33,363 bases of DNA from Alistipes sp. (lineage in GTDB: Bacteria; Bacteroidota; Bacteroidia; Bacteroidales; Rikenellaceae): assembly GCA_029068505.1 (NCBI GenBank), contig JAIECN010000053.1:1-33363 (forward strand). The letters run 5' to 3'. Below the pieces are notes generated by a model. The model saw only the letters and a program-made list of their open reading frames with translations. It was not told where the DNA came from and ran no database searches. The translations under genes and the position numbers were made by a program. Numbering within the stretch: the first letter of the stretch is position 1; each line of letters opens with the position of its first letter. Positions 9,791-18,444 of the stretch are shown one piece after another.

Positions 9791-11362
9791 ATGAAAAAAC
9801 TGCTTCTGCTGCTTCTCGGAGCGCTCTGCTCCGCTCCCATACAAGCCCGCACGCCCCGCCCCCGGCTGATCGTGCAGATCGTCGTCGGCTCAATGCGCGC
9901 CGAAGACCTCGACCGCTATGCGGCCCACTTCGGCGAAGCGGGATTCCGCCGTCTGACCGAACAAGGCGCCCGCTTCACGGGTGCGCGCTACGACTACCAG
10001 CAGACCACCACCCCCGTATCGCTGGCCACCCTCACCACGGGCGCCATGCCCTCGACCCACGGCGTGATCGGCTCCCGATGGCAGGACTACACGGACAACA
10101 AGACCGTATGGCTCACGGCAGGCCGCAAAGGCGACGGTCCCTATCATCTGATCGCCCCCACGCTGGGCGAAACGCTGGTGCGCCAGGTGCCGGAAAGCCG
10201 CTGCGTGACGGTGGCCGCCGAAGCCGAATCGGCCGTAGTGATGGGCGGACGCACCGACCATGTGTTCTGGCTCGATCCGCAGCATGCCGGCTGGACGACC
10301 TCCTACTACTATGCGGACTCCGTGCCCGAATGGGTCGCCCGCAACAACCGCGAACGCTACACCCTCTCCTACATCGCCACGCCGTGGCGGACGCTCTACG
10401 ACCGCACCAACTACCGCAACACGCGCCACTGGGACATCGTGCCGTCGGGCCGCACGCGCAAGGAGAACGACCGCGAGACGCCCGCCGCGAAACGTCTGGC
10501 GCTCGAAAACGACTACGAACGGCTGCTCTACACACCGGCCGGCAACACGGCCGTGCTGGACTTCGCCAAGCAGGCGATCGCGCAGTTCAAATTGGGCGCC
10601 GACACGACGCCCGACCTGCTGAACGTCTGCCTGGACGCCTCGCGCCGCATCATCGAAGCCTACGGCCCCGAATCGATCGAAGCCGAAGACATGTACTACC
10701 GGCTCGACCGCGACCTGGCCGACTTCCTGACCTTTCTTTTCGCCCAGGTGGAGCGCGACGAAGCGGTGGTGATCCTCACGTCGGATCACGGCACCAGCCC
10801 CTCCTACGACCTGGCCGCCACACAGGCCGACCGGTTCAATGCCCGCCAGTTCGAAGTGATCGTCAACGGATTCCTCAACGTCCGCTACGGCGCGGGCAAC
10901 TGGGTGACCGACTATTCGGGCAACTGCATCCGGCTGAATCACAACCTAATTTACGAACGCGGTCTGAATCTTGCGGAGGTACAGAACGAAGTGGCGATCT
11001 TCGCCATGCAGTTCGAAGGGGTTTCGCACGCGCTGGCCGCAACGGCCATGCGCACGAGCTACTTCGGCAGCGGCTATGCCCGGCGTCTGCAAAACAGCTT
11101 CTACCCCCGCCGTTCGGGCGATGTGATCCTCAACCTGATGCCGGGCTGGATCGAGGAGCGCGACCGCTGCCACTCCTCGTCGGGATCGATGTACGGCTAC
11201 GACACGGAGGTGCCGCTGCTCTTCTACGGCATGGGAATCGCACCGCAACGCATCCGGCGCCGTGTGGACATGACCGCCATAGCTCCGACCGTGGCGCGCC
11301 TGCTGGAAATTTCCGAACCGGCAGCCTCCGAAGGCGAAGTGCTGGAAGAAATAACCGAATAA
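9791..11362 (+). CDS. Secreted alkaline-phosphatase-superfamily protein with apparently lost metal site
   Basis: The 523-residue protein starts with a signal peptide (MKKLLLLLLGALCSAPIQA), predicting periplasmic location. The fold follows PafA-type phosphatases: LIVQIVVGSMR (26-36), TTTPVSLATLTTG (72-84), AMPSTHGVIGS, TSYYY, YGPESIEAEDMYYRLDRDL (291-309), LTSDHGTSPSYD (329-340) and YDTEVPLLFYG. Compared with remembered PafA motifs, most active-site residues are replaced. VVDQMR has become VVGSMR (first Asp ligand). The D-x3-H zinc pair before YGP has become R-x3-E. The N of GIVGN is S95. The KDR pair is missing. The C-terminal His ligand is S or G. The nucleophile-like Thr74 and Asp332-His333 remain. 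A classical two-zinc phosphatase therefore looks unlikely; a structural, binding or regulatory role is an inference. sufE starts 9 nt downstream. Confidence 0.85.
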   Translation: MKKLLLLLLGALCSAPIQARTPRPRLIVQIVVGSMRAEDLDRYAAHFGEAGFRRLTEQGARFTGARYDYQQTTTPVSLATLTTGAMPSTHGVIGSRWQDYTDNKTVWLTAGRKGDGPYHLIAPTLGETLVRQVPESRCVTVAAEAESAVVMGGRTDHVFWLDPQHAGWTTSYYYADSVPEWVARNNRERYTLSYIATPWRTLYDRTNYRNTRHWDIVPSGRTRKENDRETPAAKRLALENDYERLLYTPAGNTAVLDFAKQAIAQFKLGADTTPDLLNVCLDASRRIIEAYGPESIEAEDMYYRLDRDLADFLTFLFAQVERDEAVVILTSDHGTSPSYDLAATQADRFNARQFEVIVNGFLNVRYGAGNWVTDYSGNCIRLNHNLIYERGLNLAEVQNEVAIFAMQFEGVSHALAATAMRTSYFGSGYARRLQNSFYPRRSGDVILNLMPGWIEERDRCHSSSGSMYGYDTEVPLLFYGMGIAPQRIRRRVDMTAIAPTVARLLEISEPAASEGEVLEEITE

Positions 11363-11371
11363 ACAACGGAT

Positions 11372-11809
11372 ATGGACAAAATACAAGACGAAATCATCGA
11401 CGAATTCTCGGTCTTCGACGACTGGCTGGACAAATACGACTACCTCATAAGTCTGGGCGGGCAGCTGCCGCCCATCGCACCGGAACACCGCACCGAACGC
11501 TACCAGATCAACGGCTGCCAGTCGCGCGTGTGGATCGACGCGACGCTCGACGACCAGGGCCGCATGCGTTTCACGGCCGACAGCGACGCCATCATAACGA
11601 AAGGCATCATCGCGCTGCTGATCCGTGTACTGGACGGACGGACACCCCAGGAAACGGTCGATCTGGAACTCTACTTCATCGACGCCATCGGCTTGAGCGC
11701 CAACCTCTCCCCCACGCGGGCCAACGGCCTGGCGGCGATGGTCAAGCAGATGCGGCTCTACGCCCTGGCCTACGCGGCGAAGAACGACTCTAAAGAAAAA
11801 GCGCAATGA
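11372..11809 (+). CDS. sufE: SufE family cysteine desulfuration protein
   Basis: SufE accepts the persulfide sulfur from the cysteine desulfurase SufS and passes it to the SufBCD scaffold during Fe-S cluster assembly. The 145-residue product has the family fold: an N-terminal helix with DEFSVFDDWLDKYDYLISLG, then LPPIAPEHR, and the acceptor Cys49 in INGCQSRVW. The later segment SDAIITKGIIALLIRVLDG and IGLSANLSPTRANGLAAM are standard SufE features. No sufBCDS genes are in the window. It overlaps the next gene by 4 nt (ATGA), strong evidence of translational coupling with the SufT-like protein. Confidence 0.95.
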   Translation: MDKIQDEIIDEFSVFDDWLDKYDYLISLGGQLPPIAPEHRTERYQINGCQSRVWIDATLDDQGRMRFTADSDAIITKGIIALLIRVLDGRTPQETVDLELYFIDAIGLSANLSPTRANGLAAMVKQMRLYALAYAAKNDSKEKAQ

Positions 11810-12126
11810 CACCGGAAGAGATATTGAAAGTCGAACAAGACATCGTTCTGACGCTCAAAAACATATACGACCCGGAAATCCCGGTCAACATCTACGACCT
11901 GGGGCTGATCTACGAGATCGACTACACGCCCGACGGCGCGGCGACGATCCGCATGACCCTCACGGCGCCCAACTGCCCGATGGCCGACATGCTGGTCGAA
12001 GACGTCAACGTGCAGGTGGGCAAAGTGCCGGGCGTGGAATCGGTGAACGTGATCCTGACGTTCGATCCCGTGTGGGATCGCAGCATGATGTCGGAAGAAG
12101 CGCTGCTTGAACTCAACATGCTCTGA
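11806..12126 (+). CDS. MIP18/SufT-like (DUF59) Fe-S assembly factor
   Basis: The 106-residue protein is a stand-alone DUF59/MIP18 domain: KNIYDPEIPVNIYDLGLIYE (residues 18-37), a central strand MTLTAPNCPM with conserved Cys57, and VNVQVGKVPGVESVNVILTF with the DPVW motif. Members such as SufT act in maturation of Fe-S proteins. The 4-nt overlap with sufE supports that role here. The PaaD phenylacetate-oxygenase subunit is a related alternative, but no paa genes are near and the organism is probably an anaerobe. The name SufT would be reasonable but is not proved by this sequence alone. Confidence 0.92.
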   Translation: MTPEEILKVEQDIVLTLKNIYDPEIPVNIYDLGLIYEIDYTPDGAATIRMTLTAPNCPMADMLVEDVNVQVGKVPGVESVNVILTFDPVWDRSMMSEEALLELNML

Positions 12127-12129
12127 ACC

Positions 12130-13167
12130 ATGCAGACGGAGCAGGCGCGACAAGCATTGGAACGGCTGCAGGCCGGAGCTGCGACGTGCGCCTGCGGCGG
12201 CTACCTGACGGGCCTCGATCCGCTGCAACGCAACGGAATCTACACGGCGCTGGCTTTCGACCGCCTGGAGCGCAAGATGCGCATGGTCGAAACGCTCTAT
12301 CGCGAAGCCAACGAAAACTGGAATCAGACATTCTACCTGCTCTACTTCCGCACCTTGGGCGACCGCCAGAACCAGGAAGCCTACCTGCGGCTGGCACGCC
12401 GCGTACCCTACAAGGCCGTGCTGCGCGAACGCATGGCGCCGCACGCAGTGGAAGCGATGCTCTTCGGCACATCGGGGCTGCTGGAACTCTACCGCCACGA
12501 CGCATACACCCTCGACCTGCGGCGCACCTTCGAACATCTGTCCGCCAAATACGACATCGAGCCGATGCGGCCCAACGAATGGGAACTCGGCAACATCCGC
12601 CCTGCGAACCACCCGGTGCTGCGTCTGGCGCAGGCCGCCGCGTTCTTCGCGCAGGACGAATTCGTCATGGGCCGGGCCATGGCCTGCCGCACGGAGAACG
12701 ACATCCGGCAACTCTTCTGCATCGAAGCGTCGAAATATTGGCGCACGCACTATATTCCGGGCGCGGCGAGCGACGAACAACCCAAGCGCATCGGCACATT
12801 CAAAGCCAACATCATCGGCATCAACCTGGTAGCCATTCTTCAATTTGCCTACGGCAGCTATACGGGCAACGACACGTTGCGCGACAACGCCCTGGCGCTG
12901 CTCGAACGGCTCCCGGCCGAGGAGAATCGCTACATTGCGGCTTGGCGCAGCACGGGACTCGCTCCGGTCAACGCATTCGAAACGCAGGCGCTGCTGCAAC
13001 TCGCCACGGAATATTGCGCACCCGGCAACAACGACCCGAATGCCCGGGCGCACTCGCGCAAAAGCATTTTCTCCCGCCGCTCTGCTCCTCCGGCAACGCC
13101 TCGCTGCAACGCGTGCCTTGTCGGACGCCGGATACTCCAAAAGATAACGGCCGAAAGCGAAAAATAA
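12130..13167 (+). CDS. DUF2851 family protein, N-terminally short
   Basis: The 345-residue protein matches the later part of the DUF2851 family, a Bacteroidota protein of unknown function. Visible motifs are FDRLERKMRMVETLY, NWNQTFYLLYFRTLG, AVEAMLFGTSGLLELY, IRPANHPVLRLAQAAAFF and PVNAFETQALLQLATEYC, with a final CNACLVGRRIL. Family members as I remember them are about 420 residues. They start with a domain holding GPDFFNAK and GNVEIH motifs, which I do not see here. Because the ATG follows the preceding stop by 3 nt, there is no room for it upstream. About 28 residues rich in Pro, Arg and Ser separate the YC motif from the final CxxC, longer than usual. It is probably co-transcribed with sufE. 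Confidence 0.75.
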   Translation: MQTEQARQALERLQAGAATCACGGYLTGLDPLQRNGIYTALAFDRLERKMRMVETLYREANENWNQTFYLLYFRTLGDRQNQEAYLRLARRVPYKAVLRERMAPHAVEAMLFGTSGLLELYRHDAYTLDLRRTFEHLSAKYDIEPMRPNEWELGNIRPANHPVLRLAQAAAFFAQDEFVMGRAMACRTENDIRQLFCIEASKYWRTHYIPGAASDEQPKRIGTFKANIIGINLVAILQFAYGSYTGNDTLRDNALALLERLPAEENRYIAAWRSTGLAPVNAFETQALLQLATEYCAPGNNDPNARAHSRKSIFSRRSAPPATPRCNACLVGRRILQKITAESEK

Positions 13168-13196
13168 AAACCCGCCGCAAACCTCTGTGCGGCGGG
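13158..13196 (-). terminator. Terminator of the polysaccharide export operon
   Basis: The perfect 9-bp stem CCCGCCGCA (13171-13179) with TGCGGCGGG (13188-13196) encloses 8 nt. Read on the minus strand it runs into TTTTTATTTTT (13170-13160), a good T tract. The plus side has no T run, so it chiefly ends the wzz-like transcript. Confidence 0.85.
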
Positions 13197-13237
13197 CAAG
13201 GAATTATCTTCTATTGTAGGAAAGAGTCGCAAAAGTC

Positions 13238-14341
13238 TCAATCTTCGGAACAATTCCTGCATTTCCCATAGAAGTCGCGGCCGAAAAGAATCCAACACAT
13301 GGCCGCCACGCCGGCCAGGAAGACGCACCCCACGAGGATCAGCGCTTTCGACGGCGCCGACGGCTTGAGCGGCACGGTGGCCGGCTGCACGATCACATAG
13401 ACGGGCGTGCTCTCCTGCACCTTGGCCTTGGAGAGCTGCAACTGCTGGGCCACCTGGTTATAGACATTGTAAGCCAGTTCGGCTTCGTTCTCCAAACGCT
13501 CCTGCTCGGTGCGCACCGAGCGCAACACGATATTCTGGTTGGCATCCACATAGCGTGCATACTGCTGCTGGGCCTCATAATAGCTCTGTTTCGCCTCGTC
13601 GAAAAGCTGCTGCGTGAACTTCAGATCGTTGCGGGCCTTGTTGGTGCGGTATTCGGTGATGTATTTCTGCAAGTTGTACATCACCGTGTCGGCCAACATG
13701 GCGGCCACGACCGGGTCCTGCATCGTCACGGACAACGTAACGAGCGAGGTCTTTTTGTCGACCGAAACATCGATCCGCCGGTCGAGCGCACGGAAAACCT
13801 CGAACTGATCCTTGGTCAAACGGAACGGATCGACTTGCGTCCCGTTGTCGGGTTTATCCCCGAACAACGCCCTGATTCCCTTCAAAGCCCGGAACGGCAC
13901 TCTCAAGACGGCCTGCCACCAGGGTTTGCGCAAGTGGTTGTCCACATAATCGTAGATATCCGTCTGCAAATCGCCGTCGTGCGCGACGACCTGCACATCG
14001 AAAAGCTCGACAAGAAAAGGCACCGAAGCCACGATATCGGGGTAAAGCTCGGGATAGACGGCATCGGAACTGCTGCCCAGATTACCCACGTTGATGCCGG
14101 CCAGACTGGCCAGCGACCCCAGTCCGCTCAAGGAATTTTTCCCGTCGGAGGTCTCGGGCGCCAGCGTGGTCTCGACAGTATATTCTTTGGGGATGCTGAA
14201 CGCGACGGCCAATGCGAAGATCACGGCGTAGCCGCACCAGCGCAACACCATGCGACGTTCGGCCCAGACCTTGCGCACAAGTTCCATCAAATCGATCTGT
14301 TCTTCGCCCGCCCCTGCGGACTGCTGCATTTCGTTGTTCAT
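13238..14341 (-). CDS. Wzz/PCP-family polysaccharide chain-length determinant (no kinase domain)
   Basis: This 367-residue inner-membrane protein has the polysaccharide co-polymerase layout. It has a short cytoplasmic N-terminus with EEQIDLMELVRKVW, a first membrane helix near residues 34-50, and a large periplasmic part. That part includes YTVETTLAPET and a coiled-coil region (roughly 240-310, TQQLFDEAKQSYYEAQQQYA). Then come the PCP signature PATVPLKPSAPSKALI and a second helix (about 335-355). It ends shortly after, with no Walker motifs or tyrosine cluster, so it lacks the BY-kinase domain of Wzc-type proteins. It lies 52 nt behind the export-protein gene and is last in the operon. A role in setting chain length of an exported polysaccharide is inferred. 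Confidence 0.93.
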   Translation of the reverse strand: MNNEMQQSAGAGEEQIDLMELVRKVWAERRMVLRWCGYAVIFALAVAFSIPKEYTVETTLAPETSDGKNSLSGLGSLASLAGINVGNLGSSSDAVYPELYPDIVASVPFLVELFDVQVVAHDGDLQTDIYDYVDNHLRKPWWQAVLRVPFRALKGIRALFGDKPDNGTQVDPFRLTKDQFEVFRALDRRIDVSVDKKTSLVTLSVTMQDPVVAAMLADTVMYNLQKYITEYRTNKARNDLKFTQQLFDEAKQSYYEAQQQYARYVDANQNIVLRSVRTEQERLENEAELAYNVYNQVAQQLQLSKAKVQESTPVYVIVQPATVPLKPSAPSKALILVGCVFLAGVAAMCWILFGRDFYGKCRNCSED

Positions 14342-14392
14342 CCTGCGTAAAGTATAACGTATGGGACGTAATATCGGTTGGTCGGGAAACGA

Positions 14393-16963
14393 TTATTTAG
14401 TCAGACTCGCAATGCTCGCAGCCATCGTACCCAACGATGCGGCCGAAGTAGCCAGACCCATGATCTGCGTGATGCCCATGCCCGTGCGCTCGCGTTTGCT
14501 CGGCACGACGATTTCGCATCCCGGCTCGATCTTGTTCTTCTTCCGGGAAATCATGCCGTTCATGTAAACGATATAGGCCCGGCCTCGCTTGGCCCGGGTG
14601 GCATAACCGCCCGCCAAGTCGATATAATCCTTGAATTTCTTCCCTTTGGAATAAAGCACCGTATTGGGACGCATGACCTCGCCGGTGATCTTCACGGTGC
14701 TGACATATTCGGGAACGAACAGATTGTCGCCCTCGCGCAGCACCATGTCGTAATCCGACCCCGGATTGGCCAGCGCCTTATCCAGCTCGATACCCACGGT
14801 GTAGAGGTCGTTCTCGGTCAGCTTGTCCAGCGACAGCGAGTCCTTTCCGCCGTTGAGCCGCGCCATGCGCAATACGTCGTCGCGCAGCTGCCGCTCCTCC
14901 TCGTTCATGCGGCGGGTCAGACGTCCGCCCCGCAGGTAGGCATCGTTGGTCACGCCGCCGGCTCGCCGCACCAGGTCGGAGATGCGCTCGTTCTTATGCA
15001 CCAGCGTATAGTCGCCATCGAAAACCACCTCGCCCGAGACGGTCACCGACCGCTGCTCCTGGTAGGCGGGGCTGCGGCGCACGGTCACCACGTCGAACGG
15101 CTCCAACACGAATTCGGCCTGTCCGTCGACCACGAAACCGTCCTTGATCGAAAAGATGAAAACCTTGCTCAAATCGTTGGTCGCCGCGACGCTCCTGGCA
15201 TTCTTCAGACGCCGCGACACCTCCACGCGCACCGTGGAAGCACCGTCCAGCAGACCGCCGGCCTGCATGATCAGGTCTTCGAGCGTCATGTTTTCCACAT
15301 AGGGATACTCCCCGGGGCGCGCGATCTGACCGCCGATGGTGAACGGACCTTCCTCCTGCAAATCGTGCCGGCTGGGGATGACCAGCACATCGTTGCGCTG
15401 CAAGGCGACATCCGATGCCGTACCGTTCAGGATGCCCGCCAGATCAACGGCGACCATCTGCAACAACAAATCGTCGCGCTCGCGATAGAGCAAGGCTCGC
15501 GTCAAAAACGCCTCCTCCTTCAGCCCCTCGGCTCGTGCGACCAACTGCCCTACGGTGTTCATCTCGTCGCACAATTCATACATTCCGGGACGCAAGACCG
15601 CACCGCGCACCTCGACCCGATTGGCGAACCGGTCCAGCACGGCGTCGACCTCCACTTCGTCGCCGTTCTCCAGTGCGAACGATGCGAACGATGCGGCCGG
15701 CACCGAGAAAAGCTCATGCTCGCGGCCCGAACGGCGCACCACGCGCACCTCGCGGGTATAGGCATCGCCGGCAAAGCCTCCGGCATAGTCGATAAGCGAC
15801 TGCATGTTCTCTCCGGATTTGGTCTCATAGAACATGGGGCGCTTCACCTTGCCCTTGACCTCGACCAGCCGGTCGTAGGGAGCGACCAGGATCACGTCGC
15901 CCTCCTCCAGCCGCACGTCGGTCTCGAACTTGCCGCCGAAGATGAAGTCGTAGACATCCAGCACAGCGAAACGCCGCCCGTTGCGCAGCACCTCCACGTT
16001 GCGGAGCGTACCGATGCGCGTGACGCCGCCGGCCATATAAAGCGCATGGAACACCGAGGCGAACGACGTCAACCGATAGGTGCCCGGCACCTCGACCTCG
16101 CCCATCACGTGGATCAGAATCGTGCGTATCTGGCCCAACGACACCTGCACCTGGGACTCGGGGTGTTCGCCCGAGACACCGGCATACTTGCGGGCGAAGA
16201 TGGCGCGTATCTTCTTCCCGGCCTCGGCCACGGTCAGCCCGTTGAGATAGACCGGCCCGATCTGCGTGACCATGATGCTGCCCTCGGGCGAGATCGTCTC
16301 GCGGATGTTGTCCTCGTTGGCGCCCCAGATGTCGATGATCACCTCGTCGCCCGGCCCGAGCCGATAGTTTTCGGGCGTGGCCATGTTGGCGTTCGGTTCG
16401 AAAGAAAGGTATTTGCTGCTGAAAATGTTGCGTCCGAAGATCGGCGTCTCCTCGACCGTGTCGCGCGGCTGGAGCATCATCTTGTCCGGATCCATCATCT
16501 CCGACTCCATGTTCAGCCCCAGCAATTCGGCGTCGAGCATGTTCGCATCCGAAAGCACGGCGGTGCTTTTCCCTTTCTGCAAATAGCCTTTCTGGGTTTG
16601 CAGATAGCCGCTCTGCGAAGTCGGCATCCGATCCGAATCGTCGTTCGAGACGTCGCGGAACAAATCCGAGCGCTGCGTTCCGAGCGTCGTGCTCTGGCTG
16701 GAAGAACTCGAAGTGCGCGTATCGGAACCCTGCGTAAGTTTGGTGATGTCCGCACCGCTCTCTTCATAGCGTTTCTTCAGCTTTTCGATCTGGCTCATCG
16801 ACACGCCGCGGATAAGCAATTCCTTGCCGATCTGCTGCTGGCTCTTGCCGGAACTCAACCCCTGGACGACATACTCCATCACCTGGTTGTCGGTCATCTG
16901 CGCCTGCGCGCGACCCGCCAGACAAACCAAAGCGATGAAGACGAATAAAAATCTATGATTCAT
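14393..16963 (-). CDS. Large SLBB-domain polysaccharide export protein (Wza-like)
   Basis: The 856-residue protein is exported through the outer membrane or periplasm as the channel part of a capsule/exopolysaccharide system. The ATG at 16963 gives a clean signal peptide ending AGRAQA; longer in-frame starts upstream do not. There is no lipobox, unlike E. coli Wza. After a helical N-terminal region (about 25-75) and a Ser/Thr-rich linker comes the Poly_export domain (YRLGPGDEVIIDIWG). Six SLBB-like repeats follow, each with a G(E/Q/K)V...P...Y core: VMGEVEVPGTY, VKGKVKRPMFY, VRGAVLRPGMY, IGGQIARPGEY, VSGEVVFDGDY and ITGEVMRPN. Two hydrophobic segments close the C-terminus (GLATSAASLGTMAASIASL). 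A consensus promoter lies about 90 nt upstream and the Wzz-like gene follows. Confidence 0.94.
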   Translation of the reverse strand: MNHRFLFVFIALVCLAGRAQAQMTDNQVMEYVVQGLSSGKSQQQIGKELLIRGVSMSQIEKLKKRYEESGADITKLTQGSDTRTSSSSSQSTTLGTQRSDLFRDVSNDDSDRMPTSQSGYLQTQKGYLQKGKSTAVLSDANMLDAELLGLNMESEMMDPDKMMLQPRDTVEETPIFGRNIFSSKYLSFEPNANMATPENYRLGPGDEVIIDIWGANEDNIRETISPEGSIMVTQIGPVYLNGLTVAEAGKKIRAIFARKYAGVSGEHPESQVQVSLGQIRTILIHVMGEVEVPGTYRLTSFASVFHALYMAGGVTRIGTLRNVEVLRNGRRFAVLDVYDFIFGGKFETDVRLEEGDVILVAPYDRLVEVKGKVKRPMFYETKSGENMQSLIDYAGGFAGDAYTREVRVVRRSGREHELFSVPAASFASFALENGDEVEVDAVLDRFANRVEVRGAVLRPGMYELCDEMNTVGQLVARAEGLKEEAFLTRALLYRERDDLLLQMVAVDLAGILNGTASDVALQRNDVLVIPSRHDLQEEGPFTIGGQIARPGEYPYVENMTLEDLIMQAGGLLDGASTVRVEVSRRLKNARSVAATNDLSKVFIFSIKDGFVVDGQAEFVLEPFDVVTVRRSPAYQEQRSVTVSGEVVFDGDYTLVHKNERISDLVRRAGGVTNDAYLRGGRLTRRMNEEERQLRDDVLRMARLNGGKDSLSLDKLTENDLYTVGIELDKALANPGSDYDMVLREGDNLFVPEYVSTVKITGEVMRPNTVLYSKGKKFKDYIDLAGGYATRAKRGRAYIVYMNGMISRKKNKIEPGCEIVVPSKRERTGMGITQIMGLATSAASLGTMAASIASLTK

Positions 16964-17051
16964 ACGATTGCAAATATATTTTCTCTCCTTGCGCGGTCGC
17001 AGCCGAACGGTCGCGCACAGCAAAACCCGAACGGACGGCATTCCAAGGCTA

Positions 17052-17083
17052 CAAAATTACATCAATTTATTTTCCCTGCCAAA
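17052..17083 (-). promoter_or_regulatory. Promoter of the polysaccharide export operon
   Basis: On the minus strand TTTG (17083-17080), a 20-nt gap and TAATTTTG (17059-17052) fit the Bacteroidota consensus, predicting a leader of about 80 nt. A second -7 box, TATATTTG (16978-16971), lies 7 nt before the ATG but lacks a -33. The rest of 16964-17191 is AT-rich and holds no gene that I can support. Confidence 0.8.
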
Positions 17084-17191
17084 CAAATCGGCACAAATTT
17101 CCGGCGCCGAAAACCAGAATACAATCGATTGAAAATAAAACCATTGCACGACCATAAAATTTCCTCCGAACGGACTTTCGAACGGATGAGA

Positions 17192-17222
17192 CAAAAAAAA
17201 GGATTTCCTTTTCGGAAATCCT
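17192..17222 (-). terminator. Terminator of the ROK kinase gene
   Basis: The 9-bp stem AGGATTTCC (17200-17208) with GGAAATCCT (17214-17222) has a 5-nt loop; the minus strand then runs into eight T (17200-17193). Confidence 0.9.
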
Positions 17223-17288
17223 AAAATACGGATATCATATACCCCGCAGCAACAGCCGGCAGCCTCCCTGCACGGCAACGGCGGCCGC

Positions 17289-18296
17289 CTACTCGGCCGC
17301 CTGCTCCTGCCAGATGAGCGCCGAAGCGCCGAGGATGGAAGCATTCTTGCCCTGAATACCGCTGGGCAAAATCTTGACTTTATTTTTGAAGAAGAACATC
17401 ATATTCTCCTCCATATACCATTGCGTCGGCTCGAAAATTAGCTTCCCGGCCTTGGAAAGTCCGCCGAAAAGGAAAATCGCCTCGGGCGACGTGACCGTCA
17501 CCACGTCGGCCAAAGCCCGTCCCAGCAACTCGCCCGTGAAACGGAACGCCTCCTTGGCAACGGGGTCGCCCTGTTCGGCAGCCACCGAAATCATCGAAGC
17601 GTCGAGGTCGCTGAAAGCGATGTCGCGCAGCTTGCTCGGCTCCGACATCTTGGCCATCAGCTCGAACACCGTCCGCTTGATGCCCGTAGCCGAAACATAG
17701 GCCTCCAGACACCCGCGGCGTCCGCAGCCGCACTGGCGGCCGTTGCGCTCGACGATCACATGGCCGAACTCGCCGGCGAAACCGTCGTGACCGTAGATCA
17801 TCTTGCCGTTGGCGACGAACCCCGACCCCAAGCCTGTACCGAGCGTAATCATCACGAAATCGCGCATGCCCTTGGCATTGCCGTAGATCATCTCGCCGAT
17901 GGTGGCCGCATTGGCATCGTTGGTCATCAACGTGCACACGCCGTTGAAATTGCGGGCGATGTCGTCGACCAGCGTGAAGATACGGCGGCTCTCGTCGGGA
18001 TTCTTCTCGTCGTCTCGGAACTTCCACAGGTTGGCCGGGGTTTCGATCGTCCCACGGTGGTAGTTGGCATTGGGCGCCCCGATGCCGATGCCTGCCAGCT
18101 CGTAATCGAACGAGAGACTGTCGGCCAAAGCCCGCATCGCGTCGCACAGATCCTGCACGTAGGCCGGATAATCGTCGAAGTAAGGATATTTTTTGGTCGA
18201 GATGACCGATTCGGCATAAAGGTCGCCCTGCTCGTCGACCAAACCGAAAGCCGTATTGGTACCGCCGATGTCGATGCCGATAGCGAGTTTTTTCAT
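17289..18296 (-). CDS. ROK family glucokinase-like sugar kinase
   Basis: The 335-residue protein is a ROK-family kinase, probably phosphorylating glucose with ATP. The phosphate-1 loop GIDIGGTNTAFG is at residues 7-18. The substrate region has GAPNANYHRGTIETPANL and catalytic Asp in MTNDANAATIGE (about 124-135). The ATP site is TLGTGLGSGF (151-160). The zinc motif EFGHVIVE followed by CGCGRRGCLE (Cys 189/191/196, with His179) is intact, which favours an enzyme over a ROK repressor; there is also no DNA-binding domain. Substrate could instead be another hexose such as N-acetylmannosamine. It is a single-gene unit with its own promoter and terminator. Confidence 0.92.
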   Translation of the reverse strand: MKKLAIGIDIGGTNTAFGLVDEQGDLYAESVISTKKYPYFDDYPAYVQDLCDAMRALADSLSFDYELAGIGIGAPNANYHRGTIETPANLWKFRDDEKNPDESRRIFTLVDDIARNFNGVCTLMTNDANAATIGEMIYGNAKGMRDFVMITLGTGLGSGFVANGKMIYGHDGFAGEFGHVIVERNGRQCGCGRRGCLEAYVSATGIKRTVFELMAKMSEPSKLRDIAFSDLDASMISVAAEQGDPVAKEAFRFTGELLGRALADVVTVTSPEAIFLFGGLSKAGKLIFEPTQWYMEENMMFFFKNKVKILPSGIQGKNASILGASALIWQEQAAE

Positions 18297-18371
18297 GGTG
18301 CGCTAAAATAAAAGATTTCAAAAAAAAGCGATGCGAGACAACGAACGCCTCCCGACTCGCTCCTTTTCTTA

Positions 18372-18402
18372 CAAAGATAATCCAAAATTCGGCAACTCCC
18401 AA
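18372..18402 (-). promoter_or_regulatory. Promoter of the ROK kinase gene
   Basis: Minus strand TTG (18402-18400), 20 nt, then TATCTTTG (18379-18372), giving a leader of roughly 70 nt. On the opposite strand TAATTTTG (18413-18420) is a -7 box for the prenyl synthase, 24 nt before its ATG and without a clear -33. Confidence 0.75.
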
Positions 18403-18444
18403 CTTTTTTTCCTAATTTTGGGGCAAATTCAGAACCGGAAAACC

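Noticed and set aside
14378-16948. Long open frame (about 850 codons) on the plus strand opposite the Wza-like gene
   Set aside because: Antisense shadow of a well-supported gene; rich in His/Arg/Gln with no domain.
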